From Acidobacteriota bacterium (lineage in GTDB: Bacteria; Acidobacteriota; Terriglobia; Acidiferrales; UBA7541), in assembly GCA_028876695.1 (NCBI GenBank), contig JAGWRH010000218.1:1-19843 (forward strand): a stretch of 19,843 nt of DNA, written 5' to 3'. The notes below the pieces were generated by a model, which saw only the letters and a program-made list of their open reading frames with translations, did not search any database and was not told the origin of the DNA. Shown piece after piece: positions 1 to 7,878 of this stretch (the first letter of the stretch is position 1; each line of letters begins with the position of its first letter). Made by a program: the position numbers and the translations under genes.

Positions 1-292
1 GAAGCTGCTCACCTCGTTCCGCAAACTGATCGACGCGGGAGCTTCGGTCCTGATCATCGAGCACAATTTGGACGTGATCAAATCGTCCGACTGGGTGATC
101 GATCTCGGTCCCGAGGGCGGCGAGGCCGGCGGCCGCGTGATTGCGGCGGGCACTCCCGAACAGGTCGCGCGCAACGCGCAGTCGCATACCGGTAAATTCC
201 TCGCGCGCGTTCTGGCGCAGGATGATCAAAGCCATCGGTCGCATGCCGCCCCGGAAATCGCCAATTCGCGCGGAAACGGCGCGGTCCAATAA
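1..292 (+). CDS. uvrA: UvrABC excinuclease subunit A, C-terminal end (partial)
   Basis: This is the last 96 or so codons of UvrA, the ATP-dependent damage-recognition protein of nucleotide excision repair; the gene begins upstream of the window. The reading frame starts at base 2. The visible part contains the end of the second ABC ATPase domain: the Walker B-following stretch VLIIEHNLDVIKSSDWVIDL, with the switch His in EHNLD, then the conserved DLGPEGGEAGGRVIAAGTPE block that closes UvrA proteins, and a short variable tail. The TAA stop at 290-292 overlaps the ATG of the next gene by one base (TAATG), so translation of the two is probably coupled. The assignment is by recognition of these conserved blocks and is very secure. 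Only the truncation by the window edge is notable. Confidence 0.96.
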   Translation, partial: KLLTSFRKLIDAGASVLIIEHNLDVIKSSDWVIDLGPEGGEAGGRVIAAGTPEQVARNAQSHTGKFLARVLAQDDQSHRSHAAPEIANSRGNGAVQ

Positions 293-1608
293 TGAAATTC
301 GCGCTTAGCTGGAGCATCGTGGTCGCCTTGTTCGCCGCCACTCTCTCAGCTAGAGCGGCGCAGCGAGCGGGCGCCGCCCGCGCGCGGGTCCATGCTGACC
401 CAGCCGCCGAGCAACTCAATCAGCTGCTCAACAACGCCCAAACGGCCGTAGCGAACAAGGACTACGAATCCGCAGCGACCGATTATCAGCAATATCTAGA
501 AAAAAAACCCGACGACGCCACCGTTCACTTTGATCTTGGCTACGTCTATACCGCGCTCAACCGGTTCGATGACGCGAAATCCGAATACCAAAAGGCCATC
601 GGACTCGATCCCAAAATGGGCGCCGCATATTTGAATCTTGGCCTAACCCTCCTTCCGAACGATCCCGCCGATGCCATCGATCCGCTCCGGCACGCCGCGG
701 ACCTCTTGCCCGATCAAGCGCGGCCTACGTTCTTGCTCGCCACCGCGCTCGATCGAAGCGGCAAACTCGACGAAGCTATCGGTGAATATCAAGCCGTCGA
801 GAAGCTCGACGCCAAGGACTTCGACACGCACCTTGCGCTGGGATTTGCGTTGTTGCGTGCAAAGCGACCGGCCGGCGCTGAACCCGAATTCCGCGCCGCG
901 CTTCAACTGCAGTCGGATTCCAGCCAGGCGCATCTCGGCCTTGGTCAATGTCTCGTAGCTCAAAAGCAATATCAGGCCGGCGCAGCCGAGCTCCAAACCT
1001 ATTTAGGCTCGCGTCCCGCGGACGCAAGGATTCGCGTTGAACGCGCCGCCGCCCTCGTCGATCTAGGCCGCTTCGATGAAGCCATGGCCGAACTCGACCG
1101 CGCCGCCACGAACGGCCCCGAATCCACCGACGCGCTCGAACTTCGCGCGAGAATTCATTTCGCCAAGAAAGATTTCGCCGGCGCTGTGCCTCCCCTGGAG
1201 CAAGCCGTGGCCAGCGCGCCGCAAAATGCGAACTTTCGCGCCCTGCTGGGACATGCGTTGTTGGAATCGAAAGAATACCCGCAAGCCGTCAGCCAACTGC
1301 TGGCCGCGAACCATCTCGACCCCGGCGCCAACGACGTTCTCGCCGACCTCGTACTGGCGGAATACAACACGACAAATTACGCCGCCGCGTTGCAAGTGCT
1401 CGACGCGCTCTCGAAGCGCGCCCCCTTGCCCCCCGAGAGCTGGTTTATTCGCGGAGCTTGTTACGATAAACTGAATCAGCCCGCGCAGGCCCTCGATGCG
1501 TATCGGCATTTTCTTCAGCTGAATACCAACGAGAATAGCGACATGTATTTCGAAGCCAGTTCCCGCGTTCGAGCGCTTGCCCGCGAGCTCAAGGACAAAC
1601 GAAGGTAG
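292..1608 (+). CDS. Exported tetratricopeptide repeat (TPR) protein
   Basis: A 438-aa protein with an N-terminal signal peptide (hydrophobic run at about residues 5-20, likely cleavage near ARA or RAA at 20-25) followed almost entirely by TPR units from about residue 48 to 430. Examples are AVANKDYESAATDYQQYLEK at 52-71 and the next unit with ALNRFDDAKSEYQKAIGLDP at 88-107. TPRs form helical scaffolds for protein-protein contacts. The signal peptide puts this one in the periplasm or outer envelope; the partner is unknown. The ATG overlaps the uvrA stop codon and the next gene starts 4 bp after the stop, so it sits in the middle of a tightly packed unit. Nothing in it suggests a direct role in DNA repair; the link with uvrA may simply be co-transcription. 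The family call is secure, the function open. Confidence 0.9.
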   Translation: MKFALSWSIVVALFAATLSARAAQRAGAARARVHADPAAEQLNQLLNNAQTAVANKDYESAATDYQQYLEKKPDDATVHFDLGYVYTALNRFDDAKSEYQKAIGLDPKMGAAYLNLGLTLLPNDPADAIDPLRHAADLLPDQARPTFLLATALDRSGKLDEAIGEYQAVEKLDAKDFDTHLALGFALLRAKRPAGAEPEFRAALQLQSDSSQAHLGLGQCLVAQKQYQAGAAELQTYLGSRPADARIRVERAAALVDLGRFDEAMAELDRAATNGPESTDALELRARIHFAKKDFAGAVPPLEQAVASAPQNANFRALLGHALLESKEYPQAVSQLLAANHLDPGANDVLADLVLAEYNTTNYAAALQVLDALSKRAPLPPESWFIRGACYDKLNQPAQALDAYRHFLQLNTNENSDMYFEASSRVRALARELKDKRR

Positions 1609-1612
1609 CGCC

Positions 1613-2110
1613 TTGCCCGCTTCCCTCCATCTCCTCGCAGGCCTTTTCCTGGCGGCGCTGGTTGTAAGCCCGGACACGCCGCGCGACAGCACTCCCGATC
1701 TCGTCGCCCGCTTCGAGCACGAACCGAATCCCGTTCACAAAGCCAAAATGATGCAAAAGCTCGGCGGCGCCGAGTTTCGCGAAATTGAAAAAGACGTGGC
1801 CAGCCGCCAATTCGACGCGGCGGCGCAAGTTTTGGGCCGCTATCATGCCCAAGCGGAGGAATGCTCCAAGCAGCTCGACGACGCTCACATTGACGCCGTG
1901 AAAAAACCCGCTGGATTTAAACAGCTGCAAATGTCCGTGCGCGAAGCGCTCGAGCGCCTGGACCGGCTGATCTCCACGATGAACGCCGATGAGCAGGTCC
2001 GCTTGCGGAAAGACCGCGATGATCTCGAAGAACTAAACAGCCATCTGCTGCAAGAGCTTTTCCCCGGCCAGAAGCCTCGCCGCAGCTATCACCATATTCC
2101 CATTCCGTAG
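1613..2110 (+). CDS. Exported helical protein of unknown function, first of a paralogous pair
   Basis: Predicted 165-aa protein. I chose the TTG at 1613 because it follows a GAAGG ribosome-binding site (1601-1605) at 7 bp and gives a clean signal peptide (LPASLHLLAGLFLAALVVSP). An in-frame TTG at 1577 would overlap the preceding TPR gene and hide that signal. The mature part is charged and mostly helical, with heptad-like stretches around residues 85-145 (for example MSVREALERLDRLISTMNAD). I recognise no named domain. It resembles the next gene in length, signal peptide and helix pattern: after the signal both have a K/R-I/K-K-M/L-Y block, an alternating charged helix, then GRYHAQAEECSKQLDDAHID here against LHGYEGCMDDASDEIDDARR there. 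The single mature Cys sits at the same place in both. It is probably periplasmic; function unknown. Confidence 0.8.
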   Translation: MPASLHLLAGLFLAALVVSPDTPRDSTPDLVARFEHEPNPVHKAKMMQKLGGAEFREIEKDVASRQFDAAAQVLGRYHAQAEECSKQLDDAHIDAVKKPAGFKQLQMSVREALERLDRLISTMNADEQVRLRKDRDDLEELNSHLLQELFPGQKPRRSYHHIPIP

Positions 2111-2119
2111 GAGGCAGCG

Positions 2120-2653
2120 ATGCGGCGTCCGATCGTTCCCCTGGCGGCCCTTGCTGGCGTGCTCGCCGTTCTGCTGGGCATCGCGCGCGCGGTCGCCGCG
2201 GGTCCTCAGCTCCACGATTACCTCAGCGACGAAGAGGCCACCAAGATCCGAGAAGCGGCGTCGCCGGCCGACCGTATCAAGCTCTACATGTCTTTTGCGG
2301 AAGACCGCCTGCGGAAATTCGATTACGAACTGAATCGCAGCGCGCCGGAACGCAATCGCAGCGAAGTGCTCAATGGCCTGTTGCACGGCTACGAGGGCTG
2401 CATGGACGACGCTTCGGACGAAATTGACGATGCGCGCCGCACCCAGTCCGACATCAAAGACGTTCTTAAATTGATGGACACAAGAAGCAAATCATTCTTG
2501 TCGCAGCTTCTAAAGTACAGTAAAAATGGACGCTACCTCGCCGATTACAGCGATACTTTGCAAGACGCGATCGACAGCACGAACGACGCAATTTCGGACG
2601 TCGCCGACGCCCAGAAAACCATGCTTCCCGGCGTAGTCCGCCGAAAACAGTGA
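2120..2653 (+). CDS. Exported helical protein of unknown function, second of a paralogous pair
   Basis: A 177-aa protein starting at an ATG 9 bp after the previous stop. A strong ribosome-binding site, TAGGAGG (2108-2114), overlaps that stop codon. Residues 1-27 form a signal peptide (LAALAGVLAVLLGIARAVAA). The rest is predicted helical and rich in Asp, Glu, Arg and Lys, with the block YEGCMDDASDEIDDA near residue 91 that aligns by eye with the preceding gene product. The C-terminal half has a second long helix (DYSDTLQDAIDSTNDAISDV). No catalytic motif or known domain is visible. The pair looks like a diverged tandem duplication. The TGA stop overlaps the GTG of the downstream SprT-like gene by 4 bases (GTGA), so the two are likely translationally coupled. 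Confidence 0.83.
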   Translation: MRRPIVPLAALAGVLAVLLGIARAVAAGPQLHDYLSDEEATKIREAASPADRIKLYMSFAEDRLRKFDYELNRSAPERNRSEVLNGLLHGYEGCMDDASDEIDDARRTQSDIKDVLKLMDTRSKSFLSQLLKYSKNGRYLADYSDTLQDAIDSTNDAISDVADAQKTMLPGVVRRKQ

Positions 2654-3390
2654 AAAAAGCGCGTGGCCACACCCAAGGCGTACCCGGCGGCGAAAGAATT
2701 TTTCAGCGGATTTTCACCCGCCTCGGATGCCAGGGCCGTCCGCCGCAATTCTTCGTCGAGTTCCACCCGTACGCCGGCCTGACCCACACAATTCGTCTGC
2801 GCGGCGATACGGCGCACGTTCGTCTTTCGGACGTCCTTTGCCGCGCGCCGCTGCCGGTCATCGAATCCGTCGCCGGTTTGCTGCTCGGCCGCTTGTACCG
2901 CCGCCGCGCGCCCGCCGAATTGCTCGACGTGTACCGCCAGTACGCGCATCAGAGCGCGACGCGCGCGCGAATCATGGCTCTTCGGCGCAACCGCGCTCGA
3001 AAACTCGACCTGCAGCCCGCCGGCTCGCACCATAATCTGCGCGCCATGTTCGACAGGCTGAATGAAAGATATTTTGACCGCGCGCTCCCGTTTCCGCGCC
3101 TTGGTTGGAGCCAGCGCTCCTGGCGAGCGCAGCTGGGATGCTTCGATCCCGCGCTCAATCAGATCGTCGTCAATCGTTCGCTCGACCGGCGCGACGTGCC
3201 GGATTACGTCGTGGCTTACGTCGTGTACCACGAGATGCTGCACCAAAAGCATCCGGTGAAATTCGCGCGCTGCCGGCGAGAGTCGCATTCCGCGGCGTTT
3301 CGGCGCGAAGAGCGGCTGTTTTCAGATTACGCCCGCGCCATGAAATTCCTGAATCGCTTCGGCAGGGGCGACGGATCGATCGCCTCTTGA
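2650..3390 (+). CDS. SprT-like zinc metalloprotease domain protein
   Basis: A 246-aa protein starting at GTG inside the GTGA overlap with the previous stop. Residues 130-235 have the SprT-like layout: FDRLNERYFDRALPFPRLGW, then an LGCFDPALNQIVVN strand-hairpin, then the zinc and catalytic motif HEMLH at 194-198, and a further His in the SHSAAFRREE block (about 213) that is the likely third ligand. SprT/Spartan-type domains are gluzincin-like proteases; in eukaryotes Spartan removes DNA-protein crosslinks, while bacterial members are poorly studied. The first 120 residues are not part of the catalytic domain and contain basic stretches. No signal peptide is seen, so it is probably cytoplasmic, unlike its two upstream neighbours. 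Co-location with uvrA fits a possible DNA-repair link, but that is inference. The fold assignment is fairly sure, the substrate unknown. Confidence 0.85.
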   Translation: MKKARGHTQGVPGGERIFQRIFTRLGCQGRPPQFFVEFHPYAGLTHTIRLRGDTAHVRLSDVLCRAPLPVIESVAGLLLGRLYRRRAPAELLDVYRQYAHQSATRARIMALRRNRARKLDLQPAGSHHNLRAMFDRLNERYFDRALPFPRLGWSQRSWRAQLGCFDPALNQIVVNRSLDRRDVPDYVVAYVVYHEMLHQKHPVKFARCRRESHSAAFRREERLFSDYARAMKFLNRFGRGDGSIAS

Positions 3391-3430
3391 TTCGCGCGGC
3401 GATGCGGCACCGCTTTTTCGGAATTCGATG

Positions 3431-3835
3431 TTATTCGCGCTTGCGTGCCAGCTTCGCGACCTTCTTGCGAACTGTTTTCTCGTCTTTGGAGTTTGGAAAC
3501 GCCTTCAGGTATTCCTGGCAGGTCTCCAGCGCGTGGGTTCGGTCGCCCTGTTTTTCGTATGATTCCGCCAGCAGCAGTCGCGCCTTCGGCTCCCTCGGAT
3601 CGAGTTGCACTGCATCCTGGAACCGTGATATCGCCGCTCCGTAGTCTCCCTTGTGCATGTAGAACGTCCCTACATCCACATCCTTCGCCGCCTTCAATTC
3701 CCGCGCTAACTCTTCTTGCCGGTCCGCCTGCATTCCCGCGGCCGCGGAGTTCTGCCGGCCCGCGAAACTAACTGACGCAAGGCACAGAACAACCGCGGCA
3801 CCGATGAAACCCGCTGTTAAACGCCATGCTTGCAT
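3431..3835 (-). CDS. Small exported TPR protein
   Basis: Predicted 134-aa protein on the minus strand. The ATG at 3835 gives a textbook signal peptide (hydrophobic core FIGAAVVLCLASVSFA, likely cut before GRQ). Upstream in-frame starts at 3862 and 3916 would add a polar N-terminus and have no better ribosome site, so they are less likely; none of the three has a well-spaced Shine-Dalgarno sequence. The mature part has about two TPR units: TFYMHKGDYGAAISRFQDAV, then ARLLLAESYEKQGDRTHALE, ending with YLKAFPNSKDEKTVRKKVAK. The spacing and FPNS motif recall BamD- or CpoB-like periplasmic TPR proteins, but it is too short to be either. It faces the SprT-like gene convergently (40 bp) and uvrC divergently, so the 140-bp gap to uvrC must hold promoters for both. 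Confidence 0.85.
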   Translation of the reverse strand: MQAWRLTAGFIGAAVVLCLASVSFAGRQNSAAAGMQADRQEELARELKAAKDVDVGTFYMHKGDYGAAISRFQDAVQLDPREPKARLLLAESYEKQGDRTHALETCQEYLKAFPNSKDEKTVRKKVAKLARKRE

Positions 3836-3975
3836 CCTGTCTGAACCGCGATTCGAGCGCATTGCAAGCGCGTGGCCGCGCCGCAGTGGCCCGCTTTCCG
3901 TTCCGTTTGCTATCATGGAAAATGTGATTGCGGCGCGCGAACCGCGCCGTCCGCTCCCATTTTAACTCGCTCCAA

Positions 3976-5859
3976 ATGGAACTACGCGAAAAAGTCGAGC
4001 AACTGCCGGCGCAGCCCGGCGTCTATCTCTTTCAAGACGCCGCGGAAAATATCGTTTACGTCGGCAAAGCCAGGTCTCTGCGCGGCCGCGTCAAATCGTA
4101 TTTTCTCGAGTCGCGCTGGATGGACGCCAAAACCGGGTCGCTCGTTCGGGAAATCGCCGACTTGCAGTTTATTGTCGTCGATAACGAAAAAGAAGCGCTC
4201 GCGCTCGAAAACAATCTCATCAAAAAGCATAAACCTAAGTTCAACGTCCTGCTTCGCGACGACAAGACGTATCCGTACATCCGCTACACCGCTTTCGAAC
4301 GCCATCCGCGCATTTACGTCACCCGCCGTCTGCTCAAGGACGGATCCATTTACTTTGGCCCGTATTTTCCCGCGAGTCTCGCGTACCGGCTTGTTCACCT
4401 GATCCACAAGCATTTTCTGGTGCCTTCTTGCACCGTCGATCTCACCCGCTCTCATCCGCGTCCCTGCCTGCAGTACTACATCCATCGCTGCCTCGGCCCG
4501 TGCGTCGAGGGCCTGGTGACCGAGCACCGATACGCGGAAGCGGCCCGTGACGTCCGCCTGTTCCTGGAGGGCCGCCGCAACGATTTGGCGCGCAGCCTCA
4601 AAGATCGCATGGAGCGCGCTTCGACAGAAGAGCGCTATGAAGAAGCCGCCGGTTATCGTGACCTGCTTCGTACACTCAACGAAATGGAAGAGCGCCAGAA
4701 GATTGCCGCCGCCGAAGGCGACGATACCGACGTCCTGGGCTGGTACGCAGAGCCGCCGCAGGTGGCCGTGAATCTTTTCCACCTTCGCGGCGGGCGCGTC
4801 GTCGATCGCCGCGACTTTTACTGGGACGATCTGGAGGAATTTGATCCCGCCGAGTTCCTCCCGTCTCTCATCAAGCAGCTTTATCTCGATGCCGCGTATC
4901 TGCCCCGCTACATCCATACGCCCATCGATTTCGAGGACCGCGCCGTCCTCGAGGATGTCCTGACCGAGACCGCCGGGCATCGCGTGGACATTTTCAATCC
5001 CCAGCGTGGGCAAAAGCATCAGTTCCTCGAGTTGGTGGAGAAAAACGCCAGGCATTGTTTCATGCAGCGTTTCCGCGTATTAAAACCAAGCGCCAAAATG
5101 ATCGCGGAAGCGCTCGAATCGGCACTGGGACTGCCCGAGGCGCCAAGACGCATCGAGTGCTTCGATATTTCGCACATTCAAGGCTCGGACACCGTCGCAT
5201 CCATGGTCGTGTGGGAAGACGGCCGAATGAAAAAGTCCGAGTACCGCAAGTTCATCATTCGCGGCGAAGAGGCTCCCGAAACCGAAGACAAAGCCCGCGG
5301 CATTCTCCGCGACGATTTCGCCAGCATGCGCGAAGCCGTCACCCGCCGTTACGGCCGCCTTCTCGCCGAAAACAAGCCGCTGCCCAGCCTCATTCTCATT
5401 GACGGCGGCCTCGGCCAGCTCCACGCCGCCGCCGGAGCCCTGGATAAGCTGGCGATCATCAATCAGCCGCTCGCCAGCATCGCGAAAAAAGAAGAAATCC
5501 TCTACGTTCTCGGCCGCGAAGACGACCCCATCGCGCTCGACCATCATTCGCCCGTTCTGCACCTGGTCCAGCAGATTCGCGACGAAACGCACCGTTTCGC
5601 CGTCACCTTCCACCGCCAGCGCCGGTCAAAGGGTCGCGTGCGCACTTCCCTGATCGAAATTCCCGGCGTCGGCCCGCGCACCGCTCAGCGCCTGCTTCGC
5701 CGCTTTGGCAGCGTCGCCCGTCTCCGGCGGCTTACACTCGATGAGATCGCCGCCGAAGTTCCGCGCCCCCAGGCCCAGCGCGTCTTCGATGCCCTGCGCG
5801 AGGCGCCTGCGTCCGGCCCGCCGGCCGGCGATACCGCGCCCGCCTCGAACGTCCGCTGA
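3976..5859 (+). CDS. uvrC: UvrABC excinuclease subunit C
   Basis: UvrC makes both incisions around damaged DNA after UvrA and UvrB load. I place the start at ATG 3976 (627 aa, close to the usual length), since MELREKVEQLPAQPGVYLF is the standard UvrC beginning; a TTG at 3928 would add 16 unconserved residues. In order: GIY-YIG nuclease (GVY at 15-17, YVG at 28-30, catalytic-type Glu in LENN near 78); a Cys cluster at C152, C164, C172 and C176 matching the proposed [4Fe-4S] ligands; the UVR motif near 205-235 that contacts UvrB; the RNase H-like 5' nuclease with FDISH (Asp397), IDGG (Asp476) and His539; and a helix-hairpin-helix region (IPGVGPRTAQRLL, 562-574). All key residues are present, so the protein should be active. 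uvrB is not in the window. Confidence 0.97.
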   Translation: MELREKVEQLPAQPGVYLFQDAAENIVYVGKARSLRGRVKSYFLESRWMDAKTGSLVREIADLQFIVVDNEKEALALENNLIKKHKPKFNVLLRDDKTYPYIRYTAFERHPRIYVTRRLLKDGSIYFGPYFPASLAYRLVHLIHKHFLVPSCTVDLTRSHPRPCLQYYIHRCLGPCVEGLVTEHRYAEAARDVRLFLEGRRNDLARSLKDRMERASTEERYEEAAGYRDLLRTLNEMEERQKIAAAEGDDTDVLGWYAEPPQVAVNLFHLRGGRVVDRRDFYWDDLEEFDPAEFLPSLIKQLYLDAAYLPRYIHTPIDFEDRAVLEDVLTETAGHRVDIFNPQRGQKHQFLELVEKNARHCFMQRFRVLKPSAKMIAEALESALGLPEAPRRIECFDISHIQGSDTVASMVVWEDGRMKKSEYRKFIIRGEEAPETEDKARGILRDDFASMREAVTRRYGRLLAENKPLPSLILIDGGLGQLHAAAGALDKLAIINQPLASIAKKEEILYVLGREDDPIALDHHSPVLHLVQQIRDETHRFAVTFHRQRRSKGRVRTSLIEIPGVGPRTAQRLLRRFGSVARLRRLTLDEIAAEVPRPQAQRVFDALREAPASGPPAGDTAPASNVR

Positions 5860-5947
5860 AGCGCCCGAAATTCCTCGAGATACCAGGCCCCGGCGCTTTC
5901 GCCGCACCTCCGGTGTATGCTCTACGGTCGTTTAAGGAAAAGCGCGC

Positions 5948-7378
5948 GTGGAAAGCCCCAACCATCTCGATAGTCCGGCCGCCCAGGAACGTCCCGCGCC
6001 CGCATTCGCGCGCCTGGGAACGGCGCTCGCGGATTGGGCTGAGCGCTGGTTCCCCGATGCGTTCATCTTCGCGCTCGTGGCGCTCATGATTGTGTTTCTC
6101 GCCGCGATTGTCGCCGGAGCCGGCGTGAGCGACGCGGTGCGATTCTTCGGTGACGGTTTCTGGAGCATCATTCCCTTCACGATGCAGATGGCCATCATCA
6201 TCCTTGGCGGCTACGTCGTCGCCACGTCTCCGCCGGTGCACCGCCTGATCCGATGGCTCGCCGCAGTTCCCCGCAGTCCGCGGGCCGGCGTCGCGTTCGT
6301 GGCCTTCTTTTCCATGGCCACCTCGCTCGTCAGCTGGGGGCTCAGCTTGATTTTCAGCGCGCTCCTGGCTCGCGAGGTCGCGAAAAAAGTGGAGCGCACG
6401 GATTACCGCGCGCTCGGCGCCGCCGCGTATCTCGGATCGGGCACCGTTTGGGCGCTGGGCATTTCTTCGTCAGCCGCGCTGCTGATGGCCACGCCATCCT
6501 CCTTACCATCTGCTCTGCTGAAAATCAGCGGGTCGATTCCTCTGCGCGAAACGATTTACACGTGGCAGAGCCTGTGCACAGCGCTGATTCTGATCGGAGC
6601 CGCGCTTTTGGTGGCCTACTTTTCCGCGCCCTCTGATTCCACAAAGACGGCCGCGTTTTTTGGGATCTCCGACGATCCGGCCGAGCAACGGCCGGAAAAA
6701 GTCGATCAGCGCCGCCGCCCCGCCGACTGGCTCGAAACCGCTCCACTGCTTTCCGTGATGATTGGGATTCTCGGACTGGCTTATATCGCTCAGGTGGTGT
6801 TCGCGCGCGGGCCGCTCGCGGCGCTCGACCTCAACACCTACAACTTGCTGTTTCTGATGGCCGGCCTGCTGCTGCATTGGAGGCCACGTTCTTTCACTCA
6901 CGCGGTACACGACGCCGTGCCCGCTACCGCCGGCGTGCTGATCCAATTTCCGTTCTATGGCGGCATTTTCGGACTCGTAACCATGTCTCCGCTTTCGCGC
7001 GACCTGGCGCATTTTTTCCTGCGCATCTCTTCGCACGGCAGCTTTCCCGTCTTCGTGGCGATTTATTCCGCGGTGCTCGGGTTCTTTGTTCCCTCCGGCG
7101 GAAGCAAATGGATCATCGAAGCTCCGTACATTTTGCAGGCGGCGCGCGACCTGCGCGTTCATCTGGGCTGGGTAGTGCAAATCTACAACACGTCCGAAGC
7201 GCTGCCGAACCTGATCAATCCGTTCTGGATGCTGCCGGTGATCGGCATCTTGAAAATACGCGCGCGCGACCTGATCGGCTACACGATCCTCTACTTCGCC
7301 GTGAACGCGGGCATCGTGTTGTTTCTCGTGTGGATGCTGGCCCGAACGTTCACGTTCGTACCACCGCATATTTCCTAA
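5948..7378 (+). CDS. atoE: AtoE-family short-chain fatty acid transporter
   Basis: A 476-aa polytopic inner-membrane protein of the short-chain fatty acid transporter (AtoE) family, expected to take up acids such as acetoacetate or butyrate; the substrate here is not proven. It starts at GTG 5948 with AGGA (5935-5938) 9 bp upstream. About ten or more hydrophobic segments are visible. Family blocks include PFTMQMAIIILGGYVVATSP (77-96), the region SLIFSALLAREVAKKVERTD, YLGSGTVWALGISSSAALLM (161-180), FVPSGGSKWIIEAPYI and YNTSEALPNLINPFWMLPVI. A charged, less conserved loop lies around residues 225-265. It is 88 bp downstream of uvrC but unrelated in role. No CoA-transferase or thiolase genes accompany it, so it stands alone rather than in an ato operon. 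Confidence 0.92.
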   Translation: MESPNHLDSPAAQERPAPAFARLGTALADWAERWFPDAFIFALVALMIVFLAAIVAGAGVSDAVRFFGDGFWSIIPFTMQMAIIILGGYVVATSPPVHRLIRWLAAVPRSPRAGVAFVAFFSMATSLVSWGLSLIFSALLAREVAKKVERTDYRALGAAAYLGSGTVWALGISSSAALLMATPSSLPSALLKISGSIPLRETIYTWQSLCTALILIGAALLVAYFSAPSDSTKTAAFFGISDDPAEQRPEKVDQRRRPADWLETAPLLSVMIGILGLAYIAQVVFARGPLAALDLNTYNLLFLMAGLLLHWRPRSFTHAVHDAVPATAGVLIQFPFYGGIFGLVTMSPLSRDLAHFFLRISSHGSFPVFVAIYSAVLGFFVPSGGSKWIIEAPYILQAARDLRVHLGWVVQIYNTSEALPNLINPFWMLPVIGILKIRARDLIGYTILYFAVNAGIVLFLVWMLARTFTFVPPHIS

Positions 7379-7398
7379 CACGTTCCGAGTCGCTCCTC

Positions 7399-7476
7399 GT
7401 ATCGATTAGACATGGCCGCAATCGTTTGTTTTCAGCGGGTTACGGGCAATTCTATTCGAGAGGCTGTATCGATTAG
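7399..7476. repeat. Pair of 11-bp direct repeats
   Basis: GTATCGATTAG occurs at 7399-7409 and again exactly at 7466-7476, with 56 bp between the copies. Each contains the palindrome ATCGAT. The second copy runs straight into GCGCTGTCCCCGACACGC, a GC-rich stretch resembling sequences seen at the edges of short intergenic repeats. Two copies only, so not an array. Confidence 0.5.
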
Positions 7477-7495
7477 GCGCTGTCCCCGACACGCT

Positions 7496-7618
7496 CAATC
7501 CGTCGCCTGTTTCCATATGCCGATCCTCCCGTGGCTTCGGCGACACACGGATTGCGTGAGCCACCGGCGGCTACTCCCAAGAGTCTTGCCCTCCCCGGCA
7601 GCCGCAGGCCGGGCAAGA
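7496..7618. other. Candidate structured non-coding element with competing hairpins
   Basis: CAATCCGTCGCC (7496-7507) is complementary to GGCGAC (7539-7544) plus GGATTG (7549-7554), a 12-bp stem with a 4-base bulge. The same second arm lies inside another hairpin, GTGGCT (7531-7536) with AGCCAC (7559-7564), so the two folds exclude each other. A third stem, TCTTGCCC (7584-7591) with GGGCAAGA (7611-7618), encloses a 19-base loop and is not followed by a T run on either strand. I could not match it to a known riboswitch or small RNA. Confidence 0.45.
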
Positions 7619-7797
7619 AAAACGAGGCATGTTAGCACATCAGTAACGTACTTGCAATAGGAAAGATTTACATCCTCGCGGCAGGTCTACGGAGCTGCGG
7701 GCCGAATGCAAAGTTCCCCGGGGGAAGGCTTGATGCGCTCCGCCCCTGGCAATCCGCCCGATCCTTCCGACCGAATCAAGTATGGTCCTGGCGAAAC

Positions 7798-7825
7798 TTG
7801 CCGGCCATCGGCAGTGTGCTACGAT
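7798..7825 (+). promoter_or_regulatory. Candidate promoter of polX
   Basis: TTGCCG (7798-7803), a 16-bp spacer and TACGAT (7820-7825) preceded by TGC, an extended -10 arrangement. It lies 53 bp before the polX ATG and points toward it. The match to a housekeeping-sigma promoter is good but was made by eye. Confidence 0.5.
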
Positions 7826-7878
7826 GCCCTTCTAAAGTATCAAGTAGCCGGCCCGATCATTGGAGCCGCCCCAGAATC

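Larger units (their letters stand above)
7379..7878. other. 500-bp non-coding region with repeats and hairpins
   Basis: No convincing gene is found between the transporter and polX. Open frames here lack ribosome sites and family resemblance. The left part holds an 11-bp direct repeat; the middle (7496-7618) holds complementary segments that could fold in alternative ways; the right part holds a good promoter for polX. It may be a relic of a repetitive element or an uncharacterised structured RNA. Confidence 0.6.

Noticed and set aside
3395..3417. GC-rich segment followed by TTTTT between the SprT-like and small TPR genes
   Set aside because: The only obvious stem (GCGG/CCGC) has a 2-base loop, too small for a sound terminator call.
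3982..5055. Open frame of 357 codons on the minus strand, opposite uvrC
   Set aside because: It is a shadow of the conserved uvrC frame, with no recognisable domain.
7530..7585. Manganese (yybP-ykoY) riboswitch or SRP RNA on the minus strand, suggested by GGGAGTAGC and CGCAATCCG
   Set aside because: The required partner segments (the CAAGACC-type 3' end, or the GGUCCGGAAGGAAGC core) are missing, and no minus-strand gene lies downstream.
7584..7618. Intrinsic terminator after the AtoE-type gene
   Set aside because: The 8-bp stem is followed by an A run on the plus strand and by no T run on the minus strand, and it is over 200 bp from the stop codon.
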